Positions 41,990 to 50,313 of a stretch of 64,000 bases of DNA are shown in pieces (positions within the stretch are counted from its first letter, which is position 1; the number at the start of each line of letters is the position of its first letter). A program made the position numbers and the translations under genes. This DNA is from Dickeya chrysanthemi NCPPB 402 (GTDB taxonomy: Bacteria; Pseudomonadota; Gammaproteobacteria; Enterobacterales; Enterobacteriaceae), in NCBI RefSeq assembly GCF_000406105.1, contig NZ_CM001974.1:1063847-1127846 (forward strand), given 5' to 3'. The notes beneath the pieces were generated by a model, which saw nothing but the letters and a program-made list of their open reading frames with translations, was not told the origin of the DNA and searched no databases.

Positions 41990-42880
41990 ATGAGTATGGA
42001 TCACAGTATTTCTGCGTCTGTGACGGAGCGTCCGCTCGCGGCTAAACGACCAACAACCTTTTATGTGCTGACGACGTTGGCATGGTTGGTGTTCGTGCTG
42101 ATTCTGGTGTTGCCGTTGGTCATGGTGGTGACGCAGGGGCTGCATAACGGCATGGGCGCGTTCTGGGCGGCGATCAGTGAGCCTGATGCGCTGTCTGCGC
42201 TGAGATTGACCCTGCTGGCAACGGTCATTTCGGTGCCGCTGAACATGGTGTTCGGGCTGGCGATAGCCTGGTGCGTGACCAAGTTTGAGTTCAGGGGGAA
42301 ATCATTGCTGCTGGCATTGCTGGATTTACCCTTTTCAGTATCTCCGGTCGTAACCGGTCTGATGTATGTGCTGCTGTTTGGCGCCCAAAGCAAGTTGTAC
42401 CCCTTCCTGACCGAGCATAATCTGGAAATCGTCTATGCCGTGCCCGGCATCGTGCTGGCAACGATGTTCGTCACCCTGCCGTATGTGGCGCGTGAACTGA
42501 TTCCGCTGATGGAGCAGCAGGGGAGCCAGGAAGAGGAAGCCGCCAGATTGCTGGGGGCGAACGGCTGGCAGATGTTCTGGCACATCACCTTGCCGAATGT
42601 GAAATGGGCGCTGATTTACGGCGTGGTACTGTGCACCGCCCGCGCGATGGGCGAGTTTGGTGCGGTTTCGGTGGTGTCGGGCCATATTCGCGGCCTGACC
42701 AATACGTTACCGCTGCATATCGAGATTCTTTACAACGAGTACAACATCGTTGCGGCGTTTAGCGTGGCGATTTTGCTGCTGGTGATGTCGCTGGTGGTGC
42801 TGTTGCTGCGCCAGTGGAGCGAAGCGCATTTGTCGAAACAACAACAGAAACAACAGGAGCTGACCGGTAATGAGCATTGA
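41990..42880 (+). CDS. cysW: Sulfate/thiosulfate ABC transporter permease CysW
   Basis: Second permease subunit. 296 residues, about six transmembrane helices, EAA loop [20 protein letters not shown] near residue 180. The end overlaps cysA by 11 bp, so CysA is probably translated by coupling. The N terminus has an extra polar stretch of about 25 residues before the first helix. Confidence 0.96.
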   Translation: MSMDHSISASVTERPLAAKRPTTFYVLTTLAWLVFVLILVLPLVMVVTQGLHNGMGAFWAAISEPDALSALRLTLLATVISVPLNMVFGLAIAWCVTKFEFRGKSLLLALLDLPFSVSPVVTGLMYVLLFGAQSKLYPFLTEHNLEIVYAVPGIVLATMFVTLPYVARELIPLMEQQGSQEEEAARLLGANGWQMFWHITLPNVKWALIYGVVLCTARAMGEFGAVSVVSGHIRGLTNTLPLHIEILYNEYNIVAAFSVAILLLVMSLVVLLLRQWSEAHLSKQQQKQQELTGNEH

Positions 42881-43862
42881 GGTTCACAACGTTAATAAAC
42901 AGTTTGGTCAGTTCCAGGCGCTTAATCAGATCAATTTATCGATTCAAAGTGGCGAGCTGGTGGCGCTGCTGGGGCCGTCTGGCTGTGGTAAAACCACACT
43001 GCTGCGTATTATCGCCGGCCTGGAGAAACCGGATAGCGGGAATATCGTCTTCCACGGCGAAGACGTCTCAGGGCACGATGTGCGCGATCGTAACGTCGGT
43101 TTCGTCTTCCAGCACTACGCATTATTTCGCCATATGACGGTATTCGATAACATCGCGTTCGGTTTGCGTATGAAGCCTAAGGCAATACGGCCGTCGAAGC
43201 GTGATATCGAAGCAAAAGTGCGTGAAATGCTAAACATGGTGCAACTGGAATGGCTGGCGGATCGTTACCCGGAACAGCTTTCTGGTGGTCAGCGTCAGCG
43301 TATTGCACTGGCGCGGGCGCTGATTGTCGAGCCGCGTATTTTGCTGTTAGACGAACCTTTCGGCGCACTTGACGCCAAAGTGCGTAAAGAGTTGCGGCGC
43401 TGGCTGTCTCGTCTGCACGAAGAGATCAACCTGACATCGGTATTTGTCACCCATGATCAGGAAGAAGCGATGGAAGTGGCCGATCGCATCGTGCTGATGA
43501 ACAAAGGCGTGATTGAGCAGATTGGCACCCCTGATGACGTGTATAACCGTCCGACCACCGAGTTTGTTTACAATTTCCTCGGGGATAGCAATCGGCTGAA
43601 ACTGGCGGGGCATGAGCAGATAATTCAGTTCCGTCCGCACGAAGTGGCGTTGTCGAAACACAAGCAAGCTGACTTCCAGCCGGTGGTGGTTAAAGATATT
43701 CGCCCGCTGGGGGCGCTGACACGGCTGGTGCTGAAAGTGGATGGCAATAATGAACTGATTGAAGCGGAAGTCGCGCATGACGATGCGGTACTGACTGACT
43801 TAAATCGCGGCGATGTCGTGCAATTCAAGCCCAAGCATTATAACTACGACTGGGAAATCTGA
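42870..43862 (+). CDS. cysA: Sulfate/thiosulfate ABC transporter ATP-binding protein CysA
   Basis: Energises sulfate uptake. All motifs are intact, unlike the ATPase at 13.5 kb: Walker [10 protein letters not shown] near residue 35, [15 protein letters not shown] near 135, Walker [12 protein letters not shown] and H-loop FVTHDQEEA. The C-terminal third (PHEVALSKH) is the regulatory domain. 330 residues. No cysM follows, in contrast to E. coli cysPTWAM. Confidence 0.96.
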   Translation: MSIEVHNVNKQFGQFQALNQINLSIQSGELVALLGPSGCGKTTLLRIIAGLEKPDSGNIVFHGEDVSGHDVRDRNVGFVFQHYALFRHMTVFDNIAFGLRMKPKAIRPSKRDIEAKVREMLNMVQLEWLADRYPEQLSGGQRQRIALARALIVEPRILLLDEPFGALDAKVRKELRRWLSRLHEEINLTSVFVTHDQEEAMEVADRIVLMNKGVIEQIGTPDDVYNRPTTEFVYNFLGDSNRLKLAGHEQIIQFRPHEVALSKHKQADFQPVVVKDIRPLGALTRLVLKVDGNNELIEAEVAHDDAVLTDLNRGDVVQFKPKHYNYDWEI

Positions 43863-44422
43863 GTATAAAAAACGCCCTGCAGGGCTGAGGGATCCCCAGA
43901 AAATCGTCAATACACCATGATGATGTTTTGGTAAGCCCTCGCCATATCGGCATAAACCCTGTCGGGGTTTACGCCCGACAGTATTCCCGGTGAAAGAGAA
44001 GCGCTGCGAGTCAGTGCGACGGTCACATCAAGCAACGCGTTTTTGCGATACCAATGGATAACGTTCAGGGACTTACTTAAGAATGTGTGGCAAAGTTAAG
44101 AAGCAGGCATAGCGGCGTGACCTTACTTTTTGGTTGAACACTAAGTAGATCACAACCTTCTATGCCTGTCTTCATTAATGGGGAGCCGTCAGCCCGGCAG
44201 GGCATTTTTCAGATCAATGAGTCAATTAACGGTAGTCTTCGTTGGAAACCACGGAGTAGCGATCGTGGTCCTGCAACATGGAAGGGAAATAAAACGCTTC
44301 CCCTTCCAATCCCCACTCGGTTGCTTAATCAGCCGGGCAAACTCAACAATGAGACGTACAAGGCTTATTTACGCGATAATGCATGTAGAAAGTCTAATAA
44401 TGTTCAGGGAATTTTGGATAAT
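43863..44422. other. Gene-poor junction region downstream of cysA
   Basis: No recognisable coding gene. Visible items: a perfect palindrome GCCCTGCAGGGC right after cysA (43874-43885), a hairpin CTGTCGGG / CCCGACAG (43959-43981), and an inverted repeat CAGGCATAG (44104-44112) with CTATGCCTG (44160-44168). An open frame of 129 codons (44162-44551) runs into the tRNA-like element and resembles nothing I know. The region lies where two E. coli synteny blocks meet and may hold mobile-element debris. Confidence 0.5.
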
Positions 44423-44536
44423 TGGTGGGTCGTGCAGGATGACTCGGCCAGCGGCCTCGCCCTTCGGGCCAGCGCGATGCGCTGTTGCCTCGCTACACTC
44501 GACTCGAACCTGAGCGCAGGTTCTCACCTGCACAAC
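44423..44536 (-). ncRNA. tRNA-like structured element ending in a copy of the tRNA-Lys 3' end
   Basis: Read on the minus strand it lies downstream of tRNA-Lys in the same operon. Its last 18 nt (44440 to 44423) repeat the tRNA-Lys 3' end exactly, CCA included. The ends pair in a 10-bp helix (44527-44536 with 44429-44438). Inside are a hairpin GAACCTG / CAGGTTC (44506-44523), CAGCGC / GCGCTG (44470-44484), GCCC / GGGC (44459-44469) and GGCC / GGCC (44446-44456). A 60-nt core is bounded by GACTCG direct repeats (44441, 44501). It recalls the tRNA-tail repeats of the E. coli tyrT operon (rtT). Expression is not shown. Confidence 0.5.
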
Positions 44537-44593
44537 ATCGTGTGCGTATGAATCATCAGAGTGAATAATCGAGTATGGTGACTTCTTTAGCGG

Positions 44594-44669
44594 TGGTGGG
44601 TCGTGCAGGATTCGAACCTGCGACCAATTGATTAAAAGTCAACTGCTCTACCGACTGAGCTAACGACCC
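44594..44669 (-). tRNA. lysV: tRNA-Lys (TTT)
   Basis: 76 nt with encoded CCA. Acceptor GGGTCGT / ACGACCC; the anticodon loop reads CTTTTAA. Last tRNA of the valUXY-lysV type operon next to gltX, as in E. coli. Confidence 0.97.
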
Positions 44670-44676
44670 GCAGAAG

Positions 44677-44752
44677 TGGTGGGTGATGACGGGATCGAAC
44701 CGCCGACCCCCTCCTTGTAAGGGAGGTGCTCTCCCAGCTGAGCTAATCACCC
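44677..44752 (-). tRNA. valY: tRNA-Val (TAC), third of three
   Basis: 76 nt, anticodon TAC, identical to the two copies upstream. Leader CAGAAGT pairs with the trailer A-CTTCTG, extending the acceptor helix in the precursor. Confidence 0.97.
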
Positions 44753-44795
44753 ACTTCTGTACTTCATTATTGCAAGAAGACAGCTGGTATGAGAT

Positions 44796-44871
44796 TGGTG
44801 GGTGATGACGGGATCGAACCGCCGACCCCCTCCTTGTAAGGGAGGTGCTCTCCCAGCTGAGCTAATCACCC
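44796..44871 (-). tRNA. valX: tRNA-Val (TAC), second of three
   Basis: 76 nt, anticodon TAC. Leader TGAGATT pairs with the trailer A-ATCTCA around the CCA, the same design with a different sequence as at the third copy. Confidence 0.97.
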
Positions 44872-44916
44872 AATCTCAATTCTTCTTGCTTTACACAACG
44901 CGGCACTCTGAAAGAG

Positions 44917-44992
44917 TGGTGGGTGATGACGGGATCGAACCGCCGACCCCCTCCTTGTAAGGGAGGTGCTCTCCCAGCTGAGCTAATCACCC
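44917..44992 (-). tRNA. valU: tRNA-Val (TAC), first of three
   Basis: 76 nt, anticodon TAC, first gene of the tRNA operon. No extended leader-trailer pairing is seen here. Confidence 0.97.
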
Positions 44993-45009
44993 CCGCTGTG
45001 TGGAGTCGC

Positions 45010-45037
45010 ATTATAGGGATACTTGACTATGAGTCAA
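45010..45037 (-). promoter_or_regulatory. Promoter of the val-lys tRNA operon
   Basis: Minus strand: TTGACT (45032-45037), 16-bp spacer, perfect TATAAT (45010-45015), then a GC-rich discriminator GCGACTCC typical of ppGpp/DksA-controlled stable-RNA promoters. Confidence 0.85.
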
Positions 45038-45160
45038 CGCTTTTTAAAACGAAAATAGTCGTTCGTTGTAAAATTAGTCGATATGCCGTATTTCTGGGCG
45101 TTATCGTTGAATCCCTGCGCATTTTAGCGGGAAGAGACTGGCTTCGACACGGTTATGGCG

Positions 45161-45188
45161 TTGAGGAATCGGGGGGGAGTGATAGAAT
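45161..45188 (+). promoter_or_regulatory. Probable gltX promoter with a G7 spacer tract
   Basis: TTGAGG (45161-45166), 16-bp spacer, TAGAAT (45183-45188). The spacer contains seven consecutive G (45171-45177). About 120 bp of leader follow, with a GCGC hairpin and CCCCGC / GCGGGG pairing near 45210-45247. The rest of the 318-bp spacer between the first tRNA-Val gene and gltX holds nothing else I can name. Confidence 0.5.
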
Positions 45189-45310
45189 ATTGCCCACTTT
45201 AAGCAGGCTGTGCCCCGCGCTGACAGCGCGCACCCTTGATGGCGGGGCGTAGTCCGGAATCCTGGTTGGTGTTAACCGACCGTTGCCGTCTAATTAAGGC
45301 CGTAATCCCA

Positions 45311-46726
45311 ATGAAAATCAAAACCCGCTTTGCGCCCAGCCCGACTGGTTATCTTCATGTTGGCGGTGCCCGCACCGCACTGTATTCCTGGTTGTTTGCC
45401 CGCCACCATGGCGGTGAATTTGTTTTGCGTATTGAAGATACCGATCTGGAGCGTTCGACCAAAGAGGCGATTGACGCCATTATGGACGGCATGAACTGGT
45501 TAAATCTGGACTGGGACGAAGGCCCGTACTACCAGACCAAACGTTTTGACCGTTATAACGCAGTCATTGATCAGATGCTGGAAAACGGCACGGCCTACAA
45601 ATGTTATTGTTCTAAAGAGCGTCTGGAAGCGCTGCGTGAGCAGCAAATGGCTACTGGTGACAAGCCGCGCTATGACGGCTGCTGCCGCGATTCTCATGAA
45701 CACCATGCTGATGATGAACCGCATGTGGTGCGTTTTCGCAACCCCCAGGATGGTTCTGTTATCTTTGATGACCGTATTCGCGGGCCGATTGAATTCAGCA
45801 ACCTTGAGCTCGATGATCTGATCATCCGCCGTACCGACGGCTCACCGACCTATAACTTCTGTGTGGTGATCGACGACTGGGATATGGGCATCACCCACGT
45901 TATTCGCGGTGAAGATCATATCAACAACACGCCGCGCCAGATTAACATTCTCAAGGCGCTGGGCGCTCCGGTGCCGGAATACGCACATGTTTCCATGATT
46001 CTGGGCGATGACGGCAAAAAGCTGTCCAAACGTCATGGCGCGGTGGGGGTGATGCAGTATCGCGATGACGGCTACTTGCCGGAAGCGTTGCTCAATTATC
46101 TGGTACGTCTGGGATGGGCAAACGGCGATCAGGAAATCTTCTCTATTGATGAAATGAAGCAGTTGTTCTCGCTGGATGCCGTCAGCAAGTCCGCCAGTGC
46201 GTTCAATACTGAAAAACTGCAGTGGCTGAACCACCACTACATTAACCATCTGCCGCCGGAATATGTGGCGACTCACCTGTCCTGGCATATCGAACAGGCG
46301 GGCATTGATACCCGCACCGGCCCGCAGTTGAGCGAACTGGTGACGTTGCTGGGCGAACGTTGCAAGACGTTGAAAGAGATTGCCGAGTCCTGCCGCTACT
46401 TCTATGAAGAGTTCGCCGAGTTTGATGCCGATGCGGCGAAGAAACACTTGCGCCCGGTGGCGCGTCAGCCGCTGGAGTTGGTGCGCAGCAAGTTGGCCGC
46501 CATCACTGACTGGACGCCGGAAAATATTCACCATGCCATTCAGGGCACGGCCGATGAATTGCAGCAAGGAATGGGTAAAGTCGGGATGCCGCTGCGAGTG
46601 GCGGTGACCGGTGCCGGTCAGTCTCCGGGCGTGGATGTGACGGTACATGCTATCGGCCAGTCGCGTACGCTGGCACGCATTGATCGGGCGCTGGTCTTTA
46701 TCGCTGAGCGTGAAGCGCAGCAATAA
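45311..46726 (+). CDS. gltX: Glutamyl-tRNA synthetase
   Basis: Charges tRNA-Glu. Class I synthetase with HIGH-like [16 protein letters not shown] near residue 9, a zinc-type insertion CYCSKE ... [10 protein letters not shown] near 98-127 and the KMSKS loop GKKLSKRHG near 235, then the anticodon-binding domain. 471 residues from ATG 45311; the frame is open upstream to 45236 but [13 protein letters not shown] is the family start. The valUXY-lysV tRNA operon diverges from it, as in E. coli. Confidence 0.97.
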   Translation: MKIKTRFAPSPTGYLHVGGARTALYSWLFARHHGGEFVLRIEDTDLERSTKEAIDAIMDGMNWLNLDWDEGPYYQTKRFDRYNAVIDQMLENGTAYKCYCSKERLEALREQQMATGDKPRYDGCCRDSHEHHADDEPHVVRFRNPQDGSVIFDDRIRGPIEFSNLELDDLIIRRTDGSPTYNFCVVIDDWDMGITHVIRGEDHINNTPRQINILKALGAPVPEYAHVSMILGDDGKKLSKRHGAVGVMQYRDDGYLPEALLNYLVRLGWANGDQEIFSIDEMKQLFSLDAVSKSASAFNTEKLQWLNHHYINHLPPEYVATHLSWHIEQAGIDTRTGPQLSELVTLLGERCKTLKEIAESCRYFYEEFAEFDADAAKKHLRPVARQPLELVRSKLAAITDWTPENIHHAIQGTADELQQGMGKVGMPLRVAVTGAGQSPGVDVTVHAIGQSRTLARIDRALVFIAEREAQQ

Positions 46727-46750
46727 GCATCCGGTGTGAGATCGTGGATA

Positions 46751-46776
46751 AAGCCCTGGTTTACCAGGGCTTTTTG
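46751..46776 (+). terminator. Terminator after gltX
   Basis: AAGCCCTGG / CCAGGGCTT stem with T5, in the convergent spacer with the MetY-like gene. Confidence 0.85.
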
Positions 46777-46845
46777 CTGTGGGGTAATCCCCATTTCGGC
46801 GGGAAGCAATCATGGCGATTAATCGTTTAGCCCGCACTCTGAGCA

Positions 46846-48114
46846 TCAGTTATTGAGCGCTTGTTCCAGATCATCCAGCAAATCCTCTATCGCCTCGATA
46901 CCCACTGACAAGCGAATCATTTCTGATTTAACACCGGCTTTTGCCTGTTCTTCCGGCGTCATCTGGCGGTGAGTCGTCGAGGCAGGATGGCACGCCAACG
47001 ATTTGGCATCGCCAATATTGACCAGTCGTTTGAAAATTCGCAGAGCATCATAGAACCGCACGCCGGCTTCGTAACCGTCTTTGAGGCCGAACGACAGAAT
47101 GGCGGACGGCGTACCTTTCATGTATTTCTGCGCCAGTGCGTAATGTGGATGATCCGGCAGTCCGGCATAGCTAACCCATTCCACCTTGGGATGAGCGCGC
47201 AGATATTCCGCTACTTTTAGGGCGTTTTCCACATGGCGTTCCATGCGCAAGGCGAGCGTTTCCAATCCCTGCAACAATAAAAAAGCGTTCATGGGCGACA
47301 GCGCTGAGCCGGTATTACGTAGCGGGACGGTTCTGGCTCGGGCGATAAAAGCGGCAGGACCAAATGTCTCGGTATAAACCACGCCATGATAAGCCGGTTC
47401 AGGGCGATTCAGGCCCGGAAACTTTTCAGAATATTGTGACCAGGGGAATGTGCCGGCATCGACAATCACGCCGCCCAGCGAGTTACCATGGCCGCCGACG
47501 TATTTGGTGATCGAATGTACTACGATGTCGGCGCCGAATGAGATTGGCTTGCACAGTACGGGAGAGGCTACGGTGTTATCCACTATGAGCGGCACGCCAT
47601 GCTGGTGGGAAACCTGTGCCAGCGCTTCAATATCGACGATGTTGCCAGCAGGATTGCCGATACTCTCGCAGTAGACCAGCCGGGTTTTATCATCAATCAG
47701 TTTTTCGATGGCTTCAGGCGAGTCATCACTGGCAAAACGCACTTCAACGCCGAAGCTCGGCAACATATGGGCAAACAACGTATAGGTACCGCCATATAAC
47801 TGCGGTGTCGAGACGATATTATCGCCTTGCCGGGTAAGGGTTTGAATCGCATAGGTAATAGCAGCACTACCGGCGGAAACGACCAATCCTGCAATACCAC
47901 CCTCGAGCGCCGCCAGGCGTTGTTCCAGTACATCGTTGGTAGGATTCATGATTCGCGTATAGATATTACCTGGAACGGCGAGGTTGAACAGATCGGCGCC
48001 GTGTTGCGCATTATCGAATTCGAACGCGACATTTTGATAAATCGGCACGGCTACGGCTTTAGTGACCGGGTCGGAAGTAAAACCGTGGTGCAGAGCCAGT
48101 GTGGCGTCTTTCAT
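46846..48114 (-). CDS. O-acetylhomoserine sulfhydrylase, MetY type (Cys/Met metabolism PLP enzyme)
   Basis: PLP-dependent enzyme of 422 residues, predicted to form homocysteine from O-acetylhomoserine and sulfide. Family signs: NPTNDVLEQRLAALEGG near residue 65, VDNTVASPVLCKPISFGAD and the PLP lysine in HSITKYVGGHGNSLGG, and SLACHPASTTHRQM near 355. The start at 48114 (MKDATLALHHGF) is chosen by homology. E. coli has no such gene at this position. Enterobacteria usually use O-succinylhomoserine, so the true substrate is uncertain. No MetJ box was found upstream. Confidence 0.87.
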   Translation of the reverse strand: MKDATLALHHGFTSDPVTKAVAVPIYQNVAFEFDNAQHGADLFNLAVPGNIYTRIMNPTNDVLEQRLAALEGGIAGLVVSAGSAAITYAIQTLTRQGDNIVSTPQLYGGTYTLFAHMLPSFGVEVRFASDDSPEAIEKLIDDKTRLVYCESIGNPAGNIVDIEALAQVSHQHGVPLIVDNTVASPVLCKPISFGADIVVHSITKYVGGHGNSLGGVIVDAGTFPWSQYSEKFPGLNRPEPAYHGVVYTETFGPAAFIARARTVPLRNTGSALSPMNAFLLLQGLETLALRMERHVENALKVAEYLRAHPKVEWVSYAGLPDHPHYALAQKYMKGTPSAILSFGLKDGYEAGVRFYDALRIFKRLVNIGDAKSLACHPASTTHRQMTPEEQAKAGVKSEMIRLSVGIEAIEDLLDDLEQALNN

Positions 48115-48324
48115 GTTTGGAAAACTCCGGTAGATGAAATAATGACGCATTGTTAAGGTTTTTGTGAAAAGTAAGAAAAACTTTTTTGTCATAAGCTAAT
48201 AGCAAACAGGCTTGATTTGCAGTGGTTTTTGCACCGACGAGAACGCCCGATTGGCTGTAAGGCGCGATTCCTGCGCTACGTTGACGGCTTTTTCAGCGGT
48301 TGATCGGATAAATGGATTTTGGCG

Positions 48325-48353
48325 TTGACAGGGGTAGGGGCGTTGCATATCAT
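48325..48353 (+). promoter_or_regulatory. Promoter of the tRNA-Ala pair
   Basis: Perfect TTGACA (48325-48330), 17-bp spacer, TATCAT (48348-48353), then the GC-rich discriminator GCGACCC, a stable-RNA promoter pattern. Confidence 0.8.
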
Positions 48354-48384
48354 GCGACCCGTTCACACGATGCAGTGTCGATAT

Positions 48385-48460
<76 letters not shown>

Positions 48461-48507
48461 AATCTTACTCCCAATCAGGTTTGGTTATCGAAGGCATCAT
48501 CTGGTGT

Positions 48508-48583
<76 letters not shown>

Positions 48584-48705
48584 ATTCTCTGATTTTTTCC
48601 TTCCTGTTTTATCTATCTGATTACTAAATGTTTTGTATTTATTTACACCTTATTGACGTTCGTGGTTATTGCCTCTGACCAGCAAAGGCAATGACGAGCG
48701 CTTTA

Positions 48706-49392
48706 TTATGAATTTTCCGGCAGGCGAGGCGTCCAGTCGATAGGCGTATCACCTTGTTGCTCCAGCAACTGATTGGTTCTGGAAAAATGATGGCACCCCA
48801 AAAAGCCGCGGTGGGCAGAGAGCGGTGAAGGATGGGGCGCTTTCAGCACATGATGCCGTTGCGTATCGATAATGCTGCCTTTTTTCTGCGCGTGTGAGCC
48901 CCACAACAGGAACACAACCCCTTCCCGGTGCGCGTTTAACTTTTCTATCACCTTATCGGTGAAGGTTTCCCAGCCCAGATTGGCGTGTGAATGCGCCTTA
49001 CCCGCTTCTACCGTCAATACCGTATTCAGCAGCATTACGCCTTGCTGTGCCCAGCTTTGCAGGTAACCGTGTGTGGGAATGCTGAACCCGGGAATATCGT
49101 TGGCCAGCTCCTTATAAATATTGACCAGAGAAGGGGGCGCCGGCACGCCTGGGCGCACCGAAAATGAGAGCCCATGCGCCTGGTTGGGGCCGTGGTACGG
49201 ATCCTGTCCCAGAATCACCACCTTGACGGCGTGAAATTCGGTAAAACGAAAGGCATTGAATACATCTTTCTGTGGCGGATAGATGACCTTGCCAGCCTCG
49301 CGCTCCTGGTGAACAAATGACAACGTATTGACGAAATAGGGTTGCTCTTTCTCTTGGGCCAGCATGTCGTGCCAGGTTAGGGAAGTGGTCAT
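48706..49392 (-). CDS. ung: Uracil-DNA glycosylase
   Basis: Removes uracil from DNA to start base-excision repair. Water-activating motif [18 protein letters not shown] near residue 62 and the [11 protein letters not shown] loop near 187 are intact. 228 residues. It is divergent from grcA, as in E. coli. Confidence 0.97.
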   Translation of the reverse strand: MTTSLTWHDMLAQEKEQPYFVNTLSFVHQEREAGKVIYPPQKDVFNAFRFTEFHAVKVVILGQDPYHGPNQAHGLSFSVRPGVPAPPSLVNIYKELANDIPGFSIPTHGYLQSWAQQGVMLLNTVLTVEAGKAHSHANLGWETFTDKVIEKLNAHREGVVFLLWGSHAQKKGSIIDTQRHHVLKAPHPSPLSAHRGFLGCHHFSRTNQLLEQQGDTPIDWTPRLPENS

Positions 49393-49608
49393 GGGAAGGC
49401 TCTTTGGTTAATCAGGTAAATATTCAATCGGGTAAATGGCGTCAATCCAGGAATCGAGTCTGGCCTGATTGATCGATTCTGAGGATTAAGCTTACCGTCA
49501 AACGCGCCGGAGGGAAAACTATTCGCCGTTTGCTGTTGCCTTTGGGCGATTCTTTGTTGGTTTTTTTAAATTTTACAAAAAAAGTTTTATCACTGGGTTT
49601 GATGTAAA

Positions 49609-49622
49609 TTGATATAAAACAA
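49609..49622. promoter_or_regulatory. Upstream FNR site of grcA (imperfect)
   Basis: TTGATATAAAACAA keeps one perfect half site TTGAT. Its centre lies exactly 53 bp upstream of the perfect FNR site, the spacing of the two E. coli yfiD sites. Confidence 0.65.
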
Positions 49623-49661
49623 TTAATTATAAAATCCATGTCGGATTGCGCCTGATTTAAA

Positions 49662-49675
49662 TTGATTTGAATCAA
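49662..49675. promoter_or_regulatory. FNR site of grcA (perfect consensus)
   Basis: TTGATTTGAATCAA fits TTGAT-N4-ATCAA exactly. It is centred about 41 bp before the predicted start of transcription, a class II activator position. Confidence 0.9.
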
Positions 49676-49697
49676 GGTATGCCCTGTGCGGGGCTGG

Positions 49698-49703
49698 TAT
49701 ACA
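49698..49703 (+). promoter_or_regulatory. -10 element of the grcA promoter
   Basis: TATACA preceded by TG one base upstream (extended -10). Transcription would start near 49710. The rest of the 420-bp ung-grcA spacer is AT-rich and should hold the ung promoter, which I could not place. Confidence 0.6.
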
Positions 49704-49812
49704 GGTAGCCAGATTCGGTTGATTGGGTACTGGCGTTAATACCGCTGGCGACTTGTTATCAACCGTGGAATTTTGTATTCGGTTCAATAGACGCCGCTTT
49801 ACGGAGGCAATA

Positions 49813-50196
49813 ATGGTTACAGGTATTCAGATCACCAAAGCAAATAACAATGCCCTGGTTAACTCTTTCTGGTTGCTGGATGAAGAGAAATCTCAGGCGC
49901 GTTGTGTCTGTGCCAAATCGGATTTCAATGAAGATCAAATCGTTGCTATCAGCGAGCTGGGGCAGTTCGAATATCGCGAAGTACCGCTGGAAATCAAACC
50001 GGAAGTCCGTGTTGAAGGTGGCCAGCATCTGAATGTTAACGTATTGCGTCGTGAAACGCTGGAAGATGCGGTTAAAAACCCGGAAAAATATCCGCAGCTG
50101 ACCATTCGTGTATCGGGTTATGCCGTGCGTTTCAACTCGCTGACGCCTGAACAGCAGCGTGATGTGATCGCTCGTACATTTACCGAAAGCCTGTAA
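49813..50196 (+). CDS. grcA: Autonomous glycyl radical cofactor GrcA (YfiD)
   Basis: Spare glycyl-radical domain that restores oxygen-damaged pyruvate formate-lyase. The C-terminal half is nearly identical to the PflB C terminus family, with the radical Gly in RVSGYAVRF. 127 residues from ATG 49813 preceded by GGAGG. Upstream sites predict FNR-dependent induction under low oxygen. Confidence 0.97.
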   Translation: MVTGIQITKANNNALVNSFWLLDEEKSQARCVCAKSDFNEDQIVAISELGQFEYREVPLEIKPEVRVEGGQHLNVNVLRRETLEDAVKNPEKYPQLTIRVSGYAVRFNSLTPEQQRDVIARTFTESL

Positions 50197-50228
50197 GTGC
50201 GCCGGTAACGTAGCGATTTACTTGAGTC

Positions 50229-50263
50229 ATGCCGGTCACGTAATGTGGCCGGCATTGTTTTTT
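50229..50263 (+). terminator. Terminator after grcA
   Basis: 11-bp stem ATGCCGGTCAC / GTGGCCGGCAT with one G-U pair and T7 tail. Confidence 0.9.
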
Positions 50264-50313
50264 GGGGAGCCATGCGGCTCCCTGTCAGGTTTAGATCTGC
50301 GCAACAGATTTTG

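Noticed and set aside
43959..43981. Terminator after cysA
   Set aside because: The hairpin is good, but no T run follows on the plus strand, so it was kept only as an item in the junction region.
44162..44551. 129-codon plus-strand frame in the junction region
   Set aside because: Resembles no protein I know, lacks a good ribosome-binding site and runs into the tRNA-like element. A decayed element is possible but unsupported.
45842..46846. 334-codon minus-strand frame over gltX
   Set aside because: Shadow of gltX; composition is a reverse-complement artefact.
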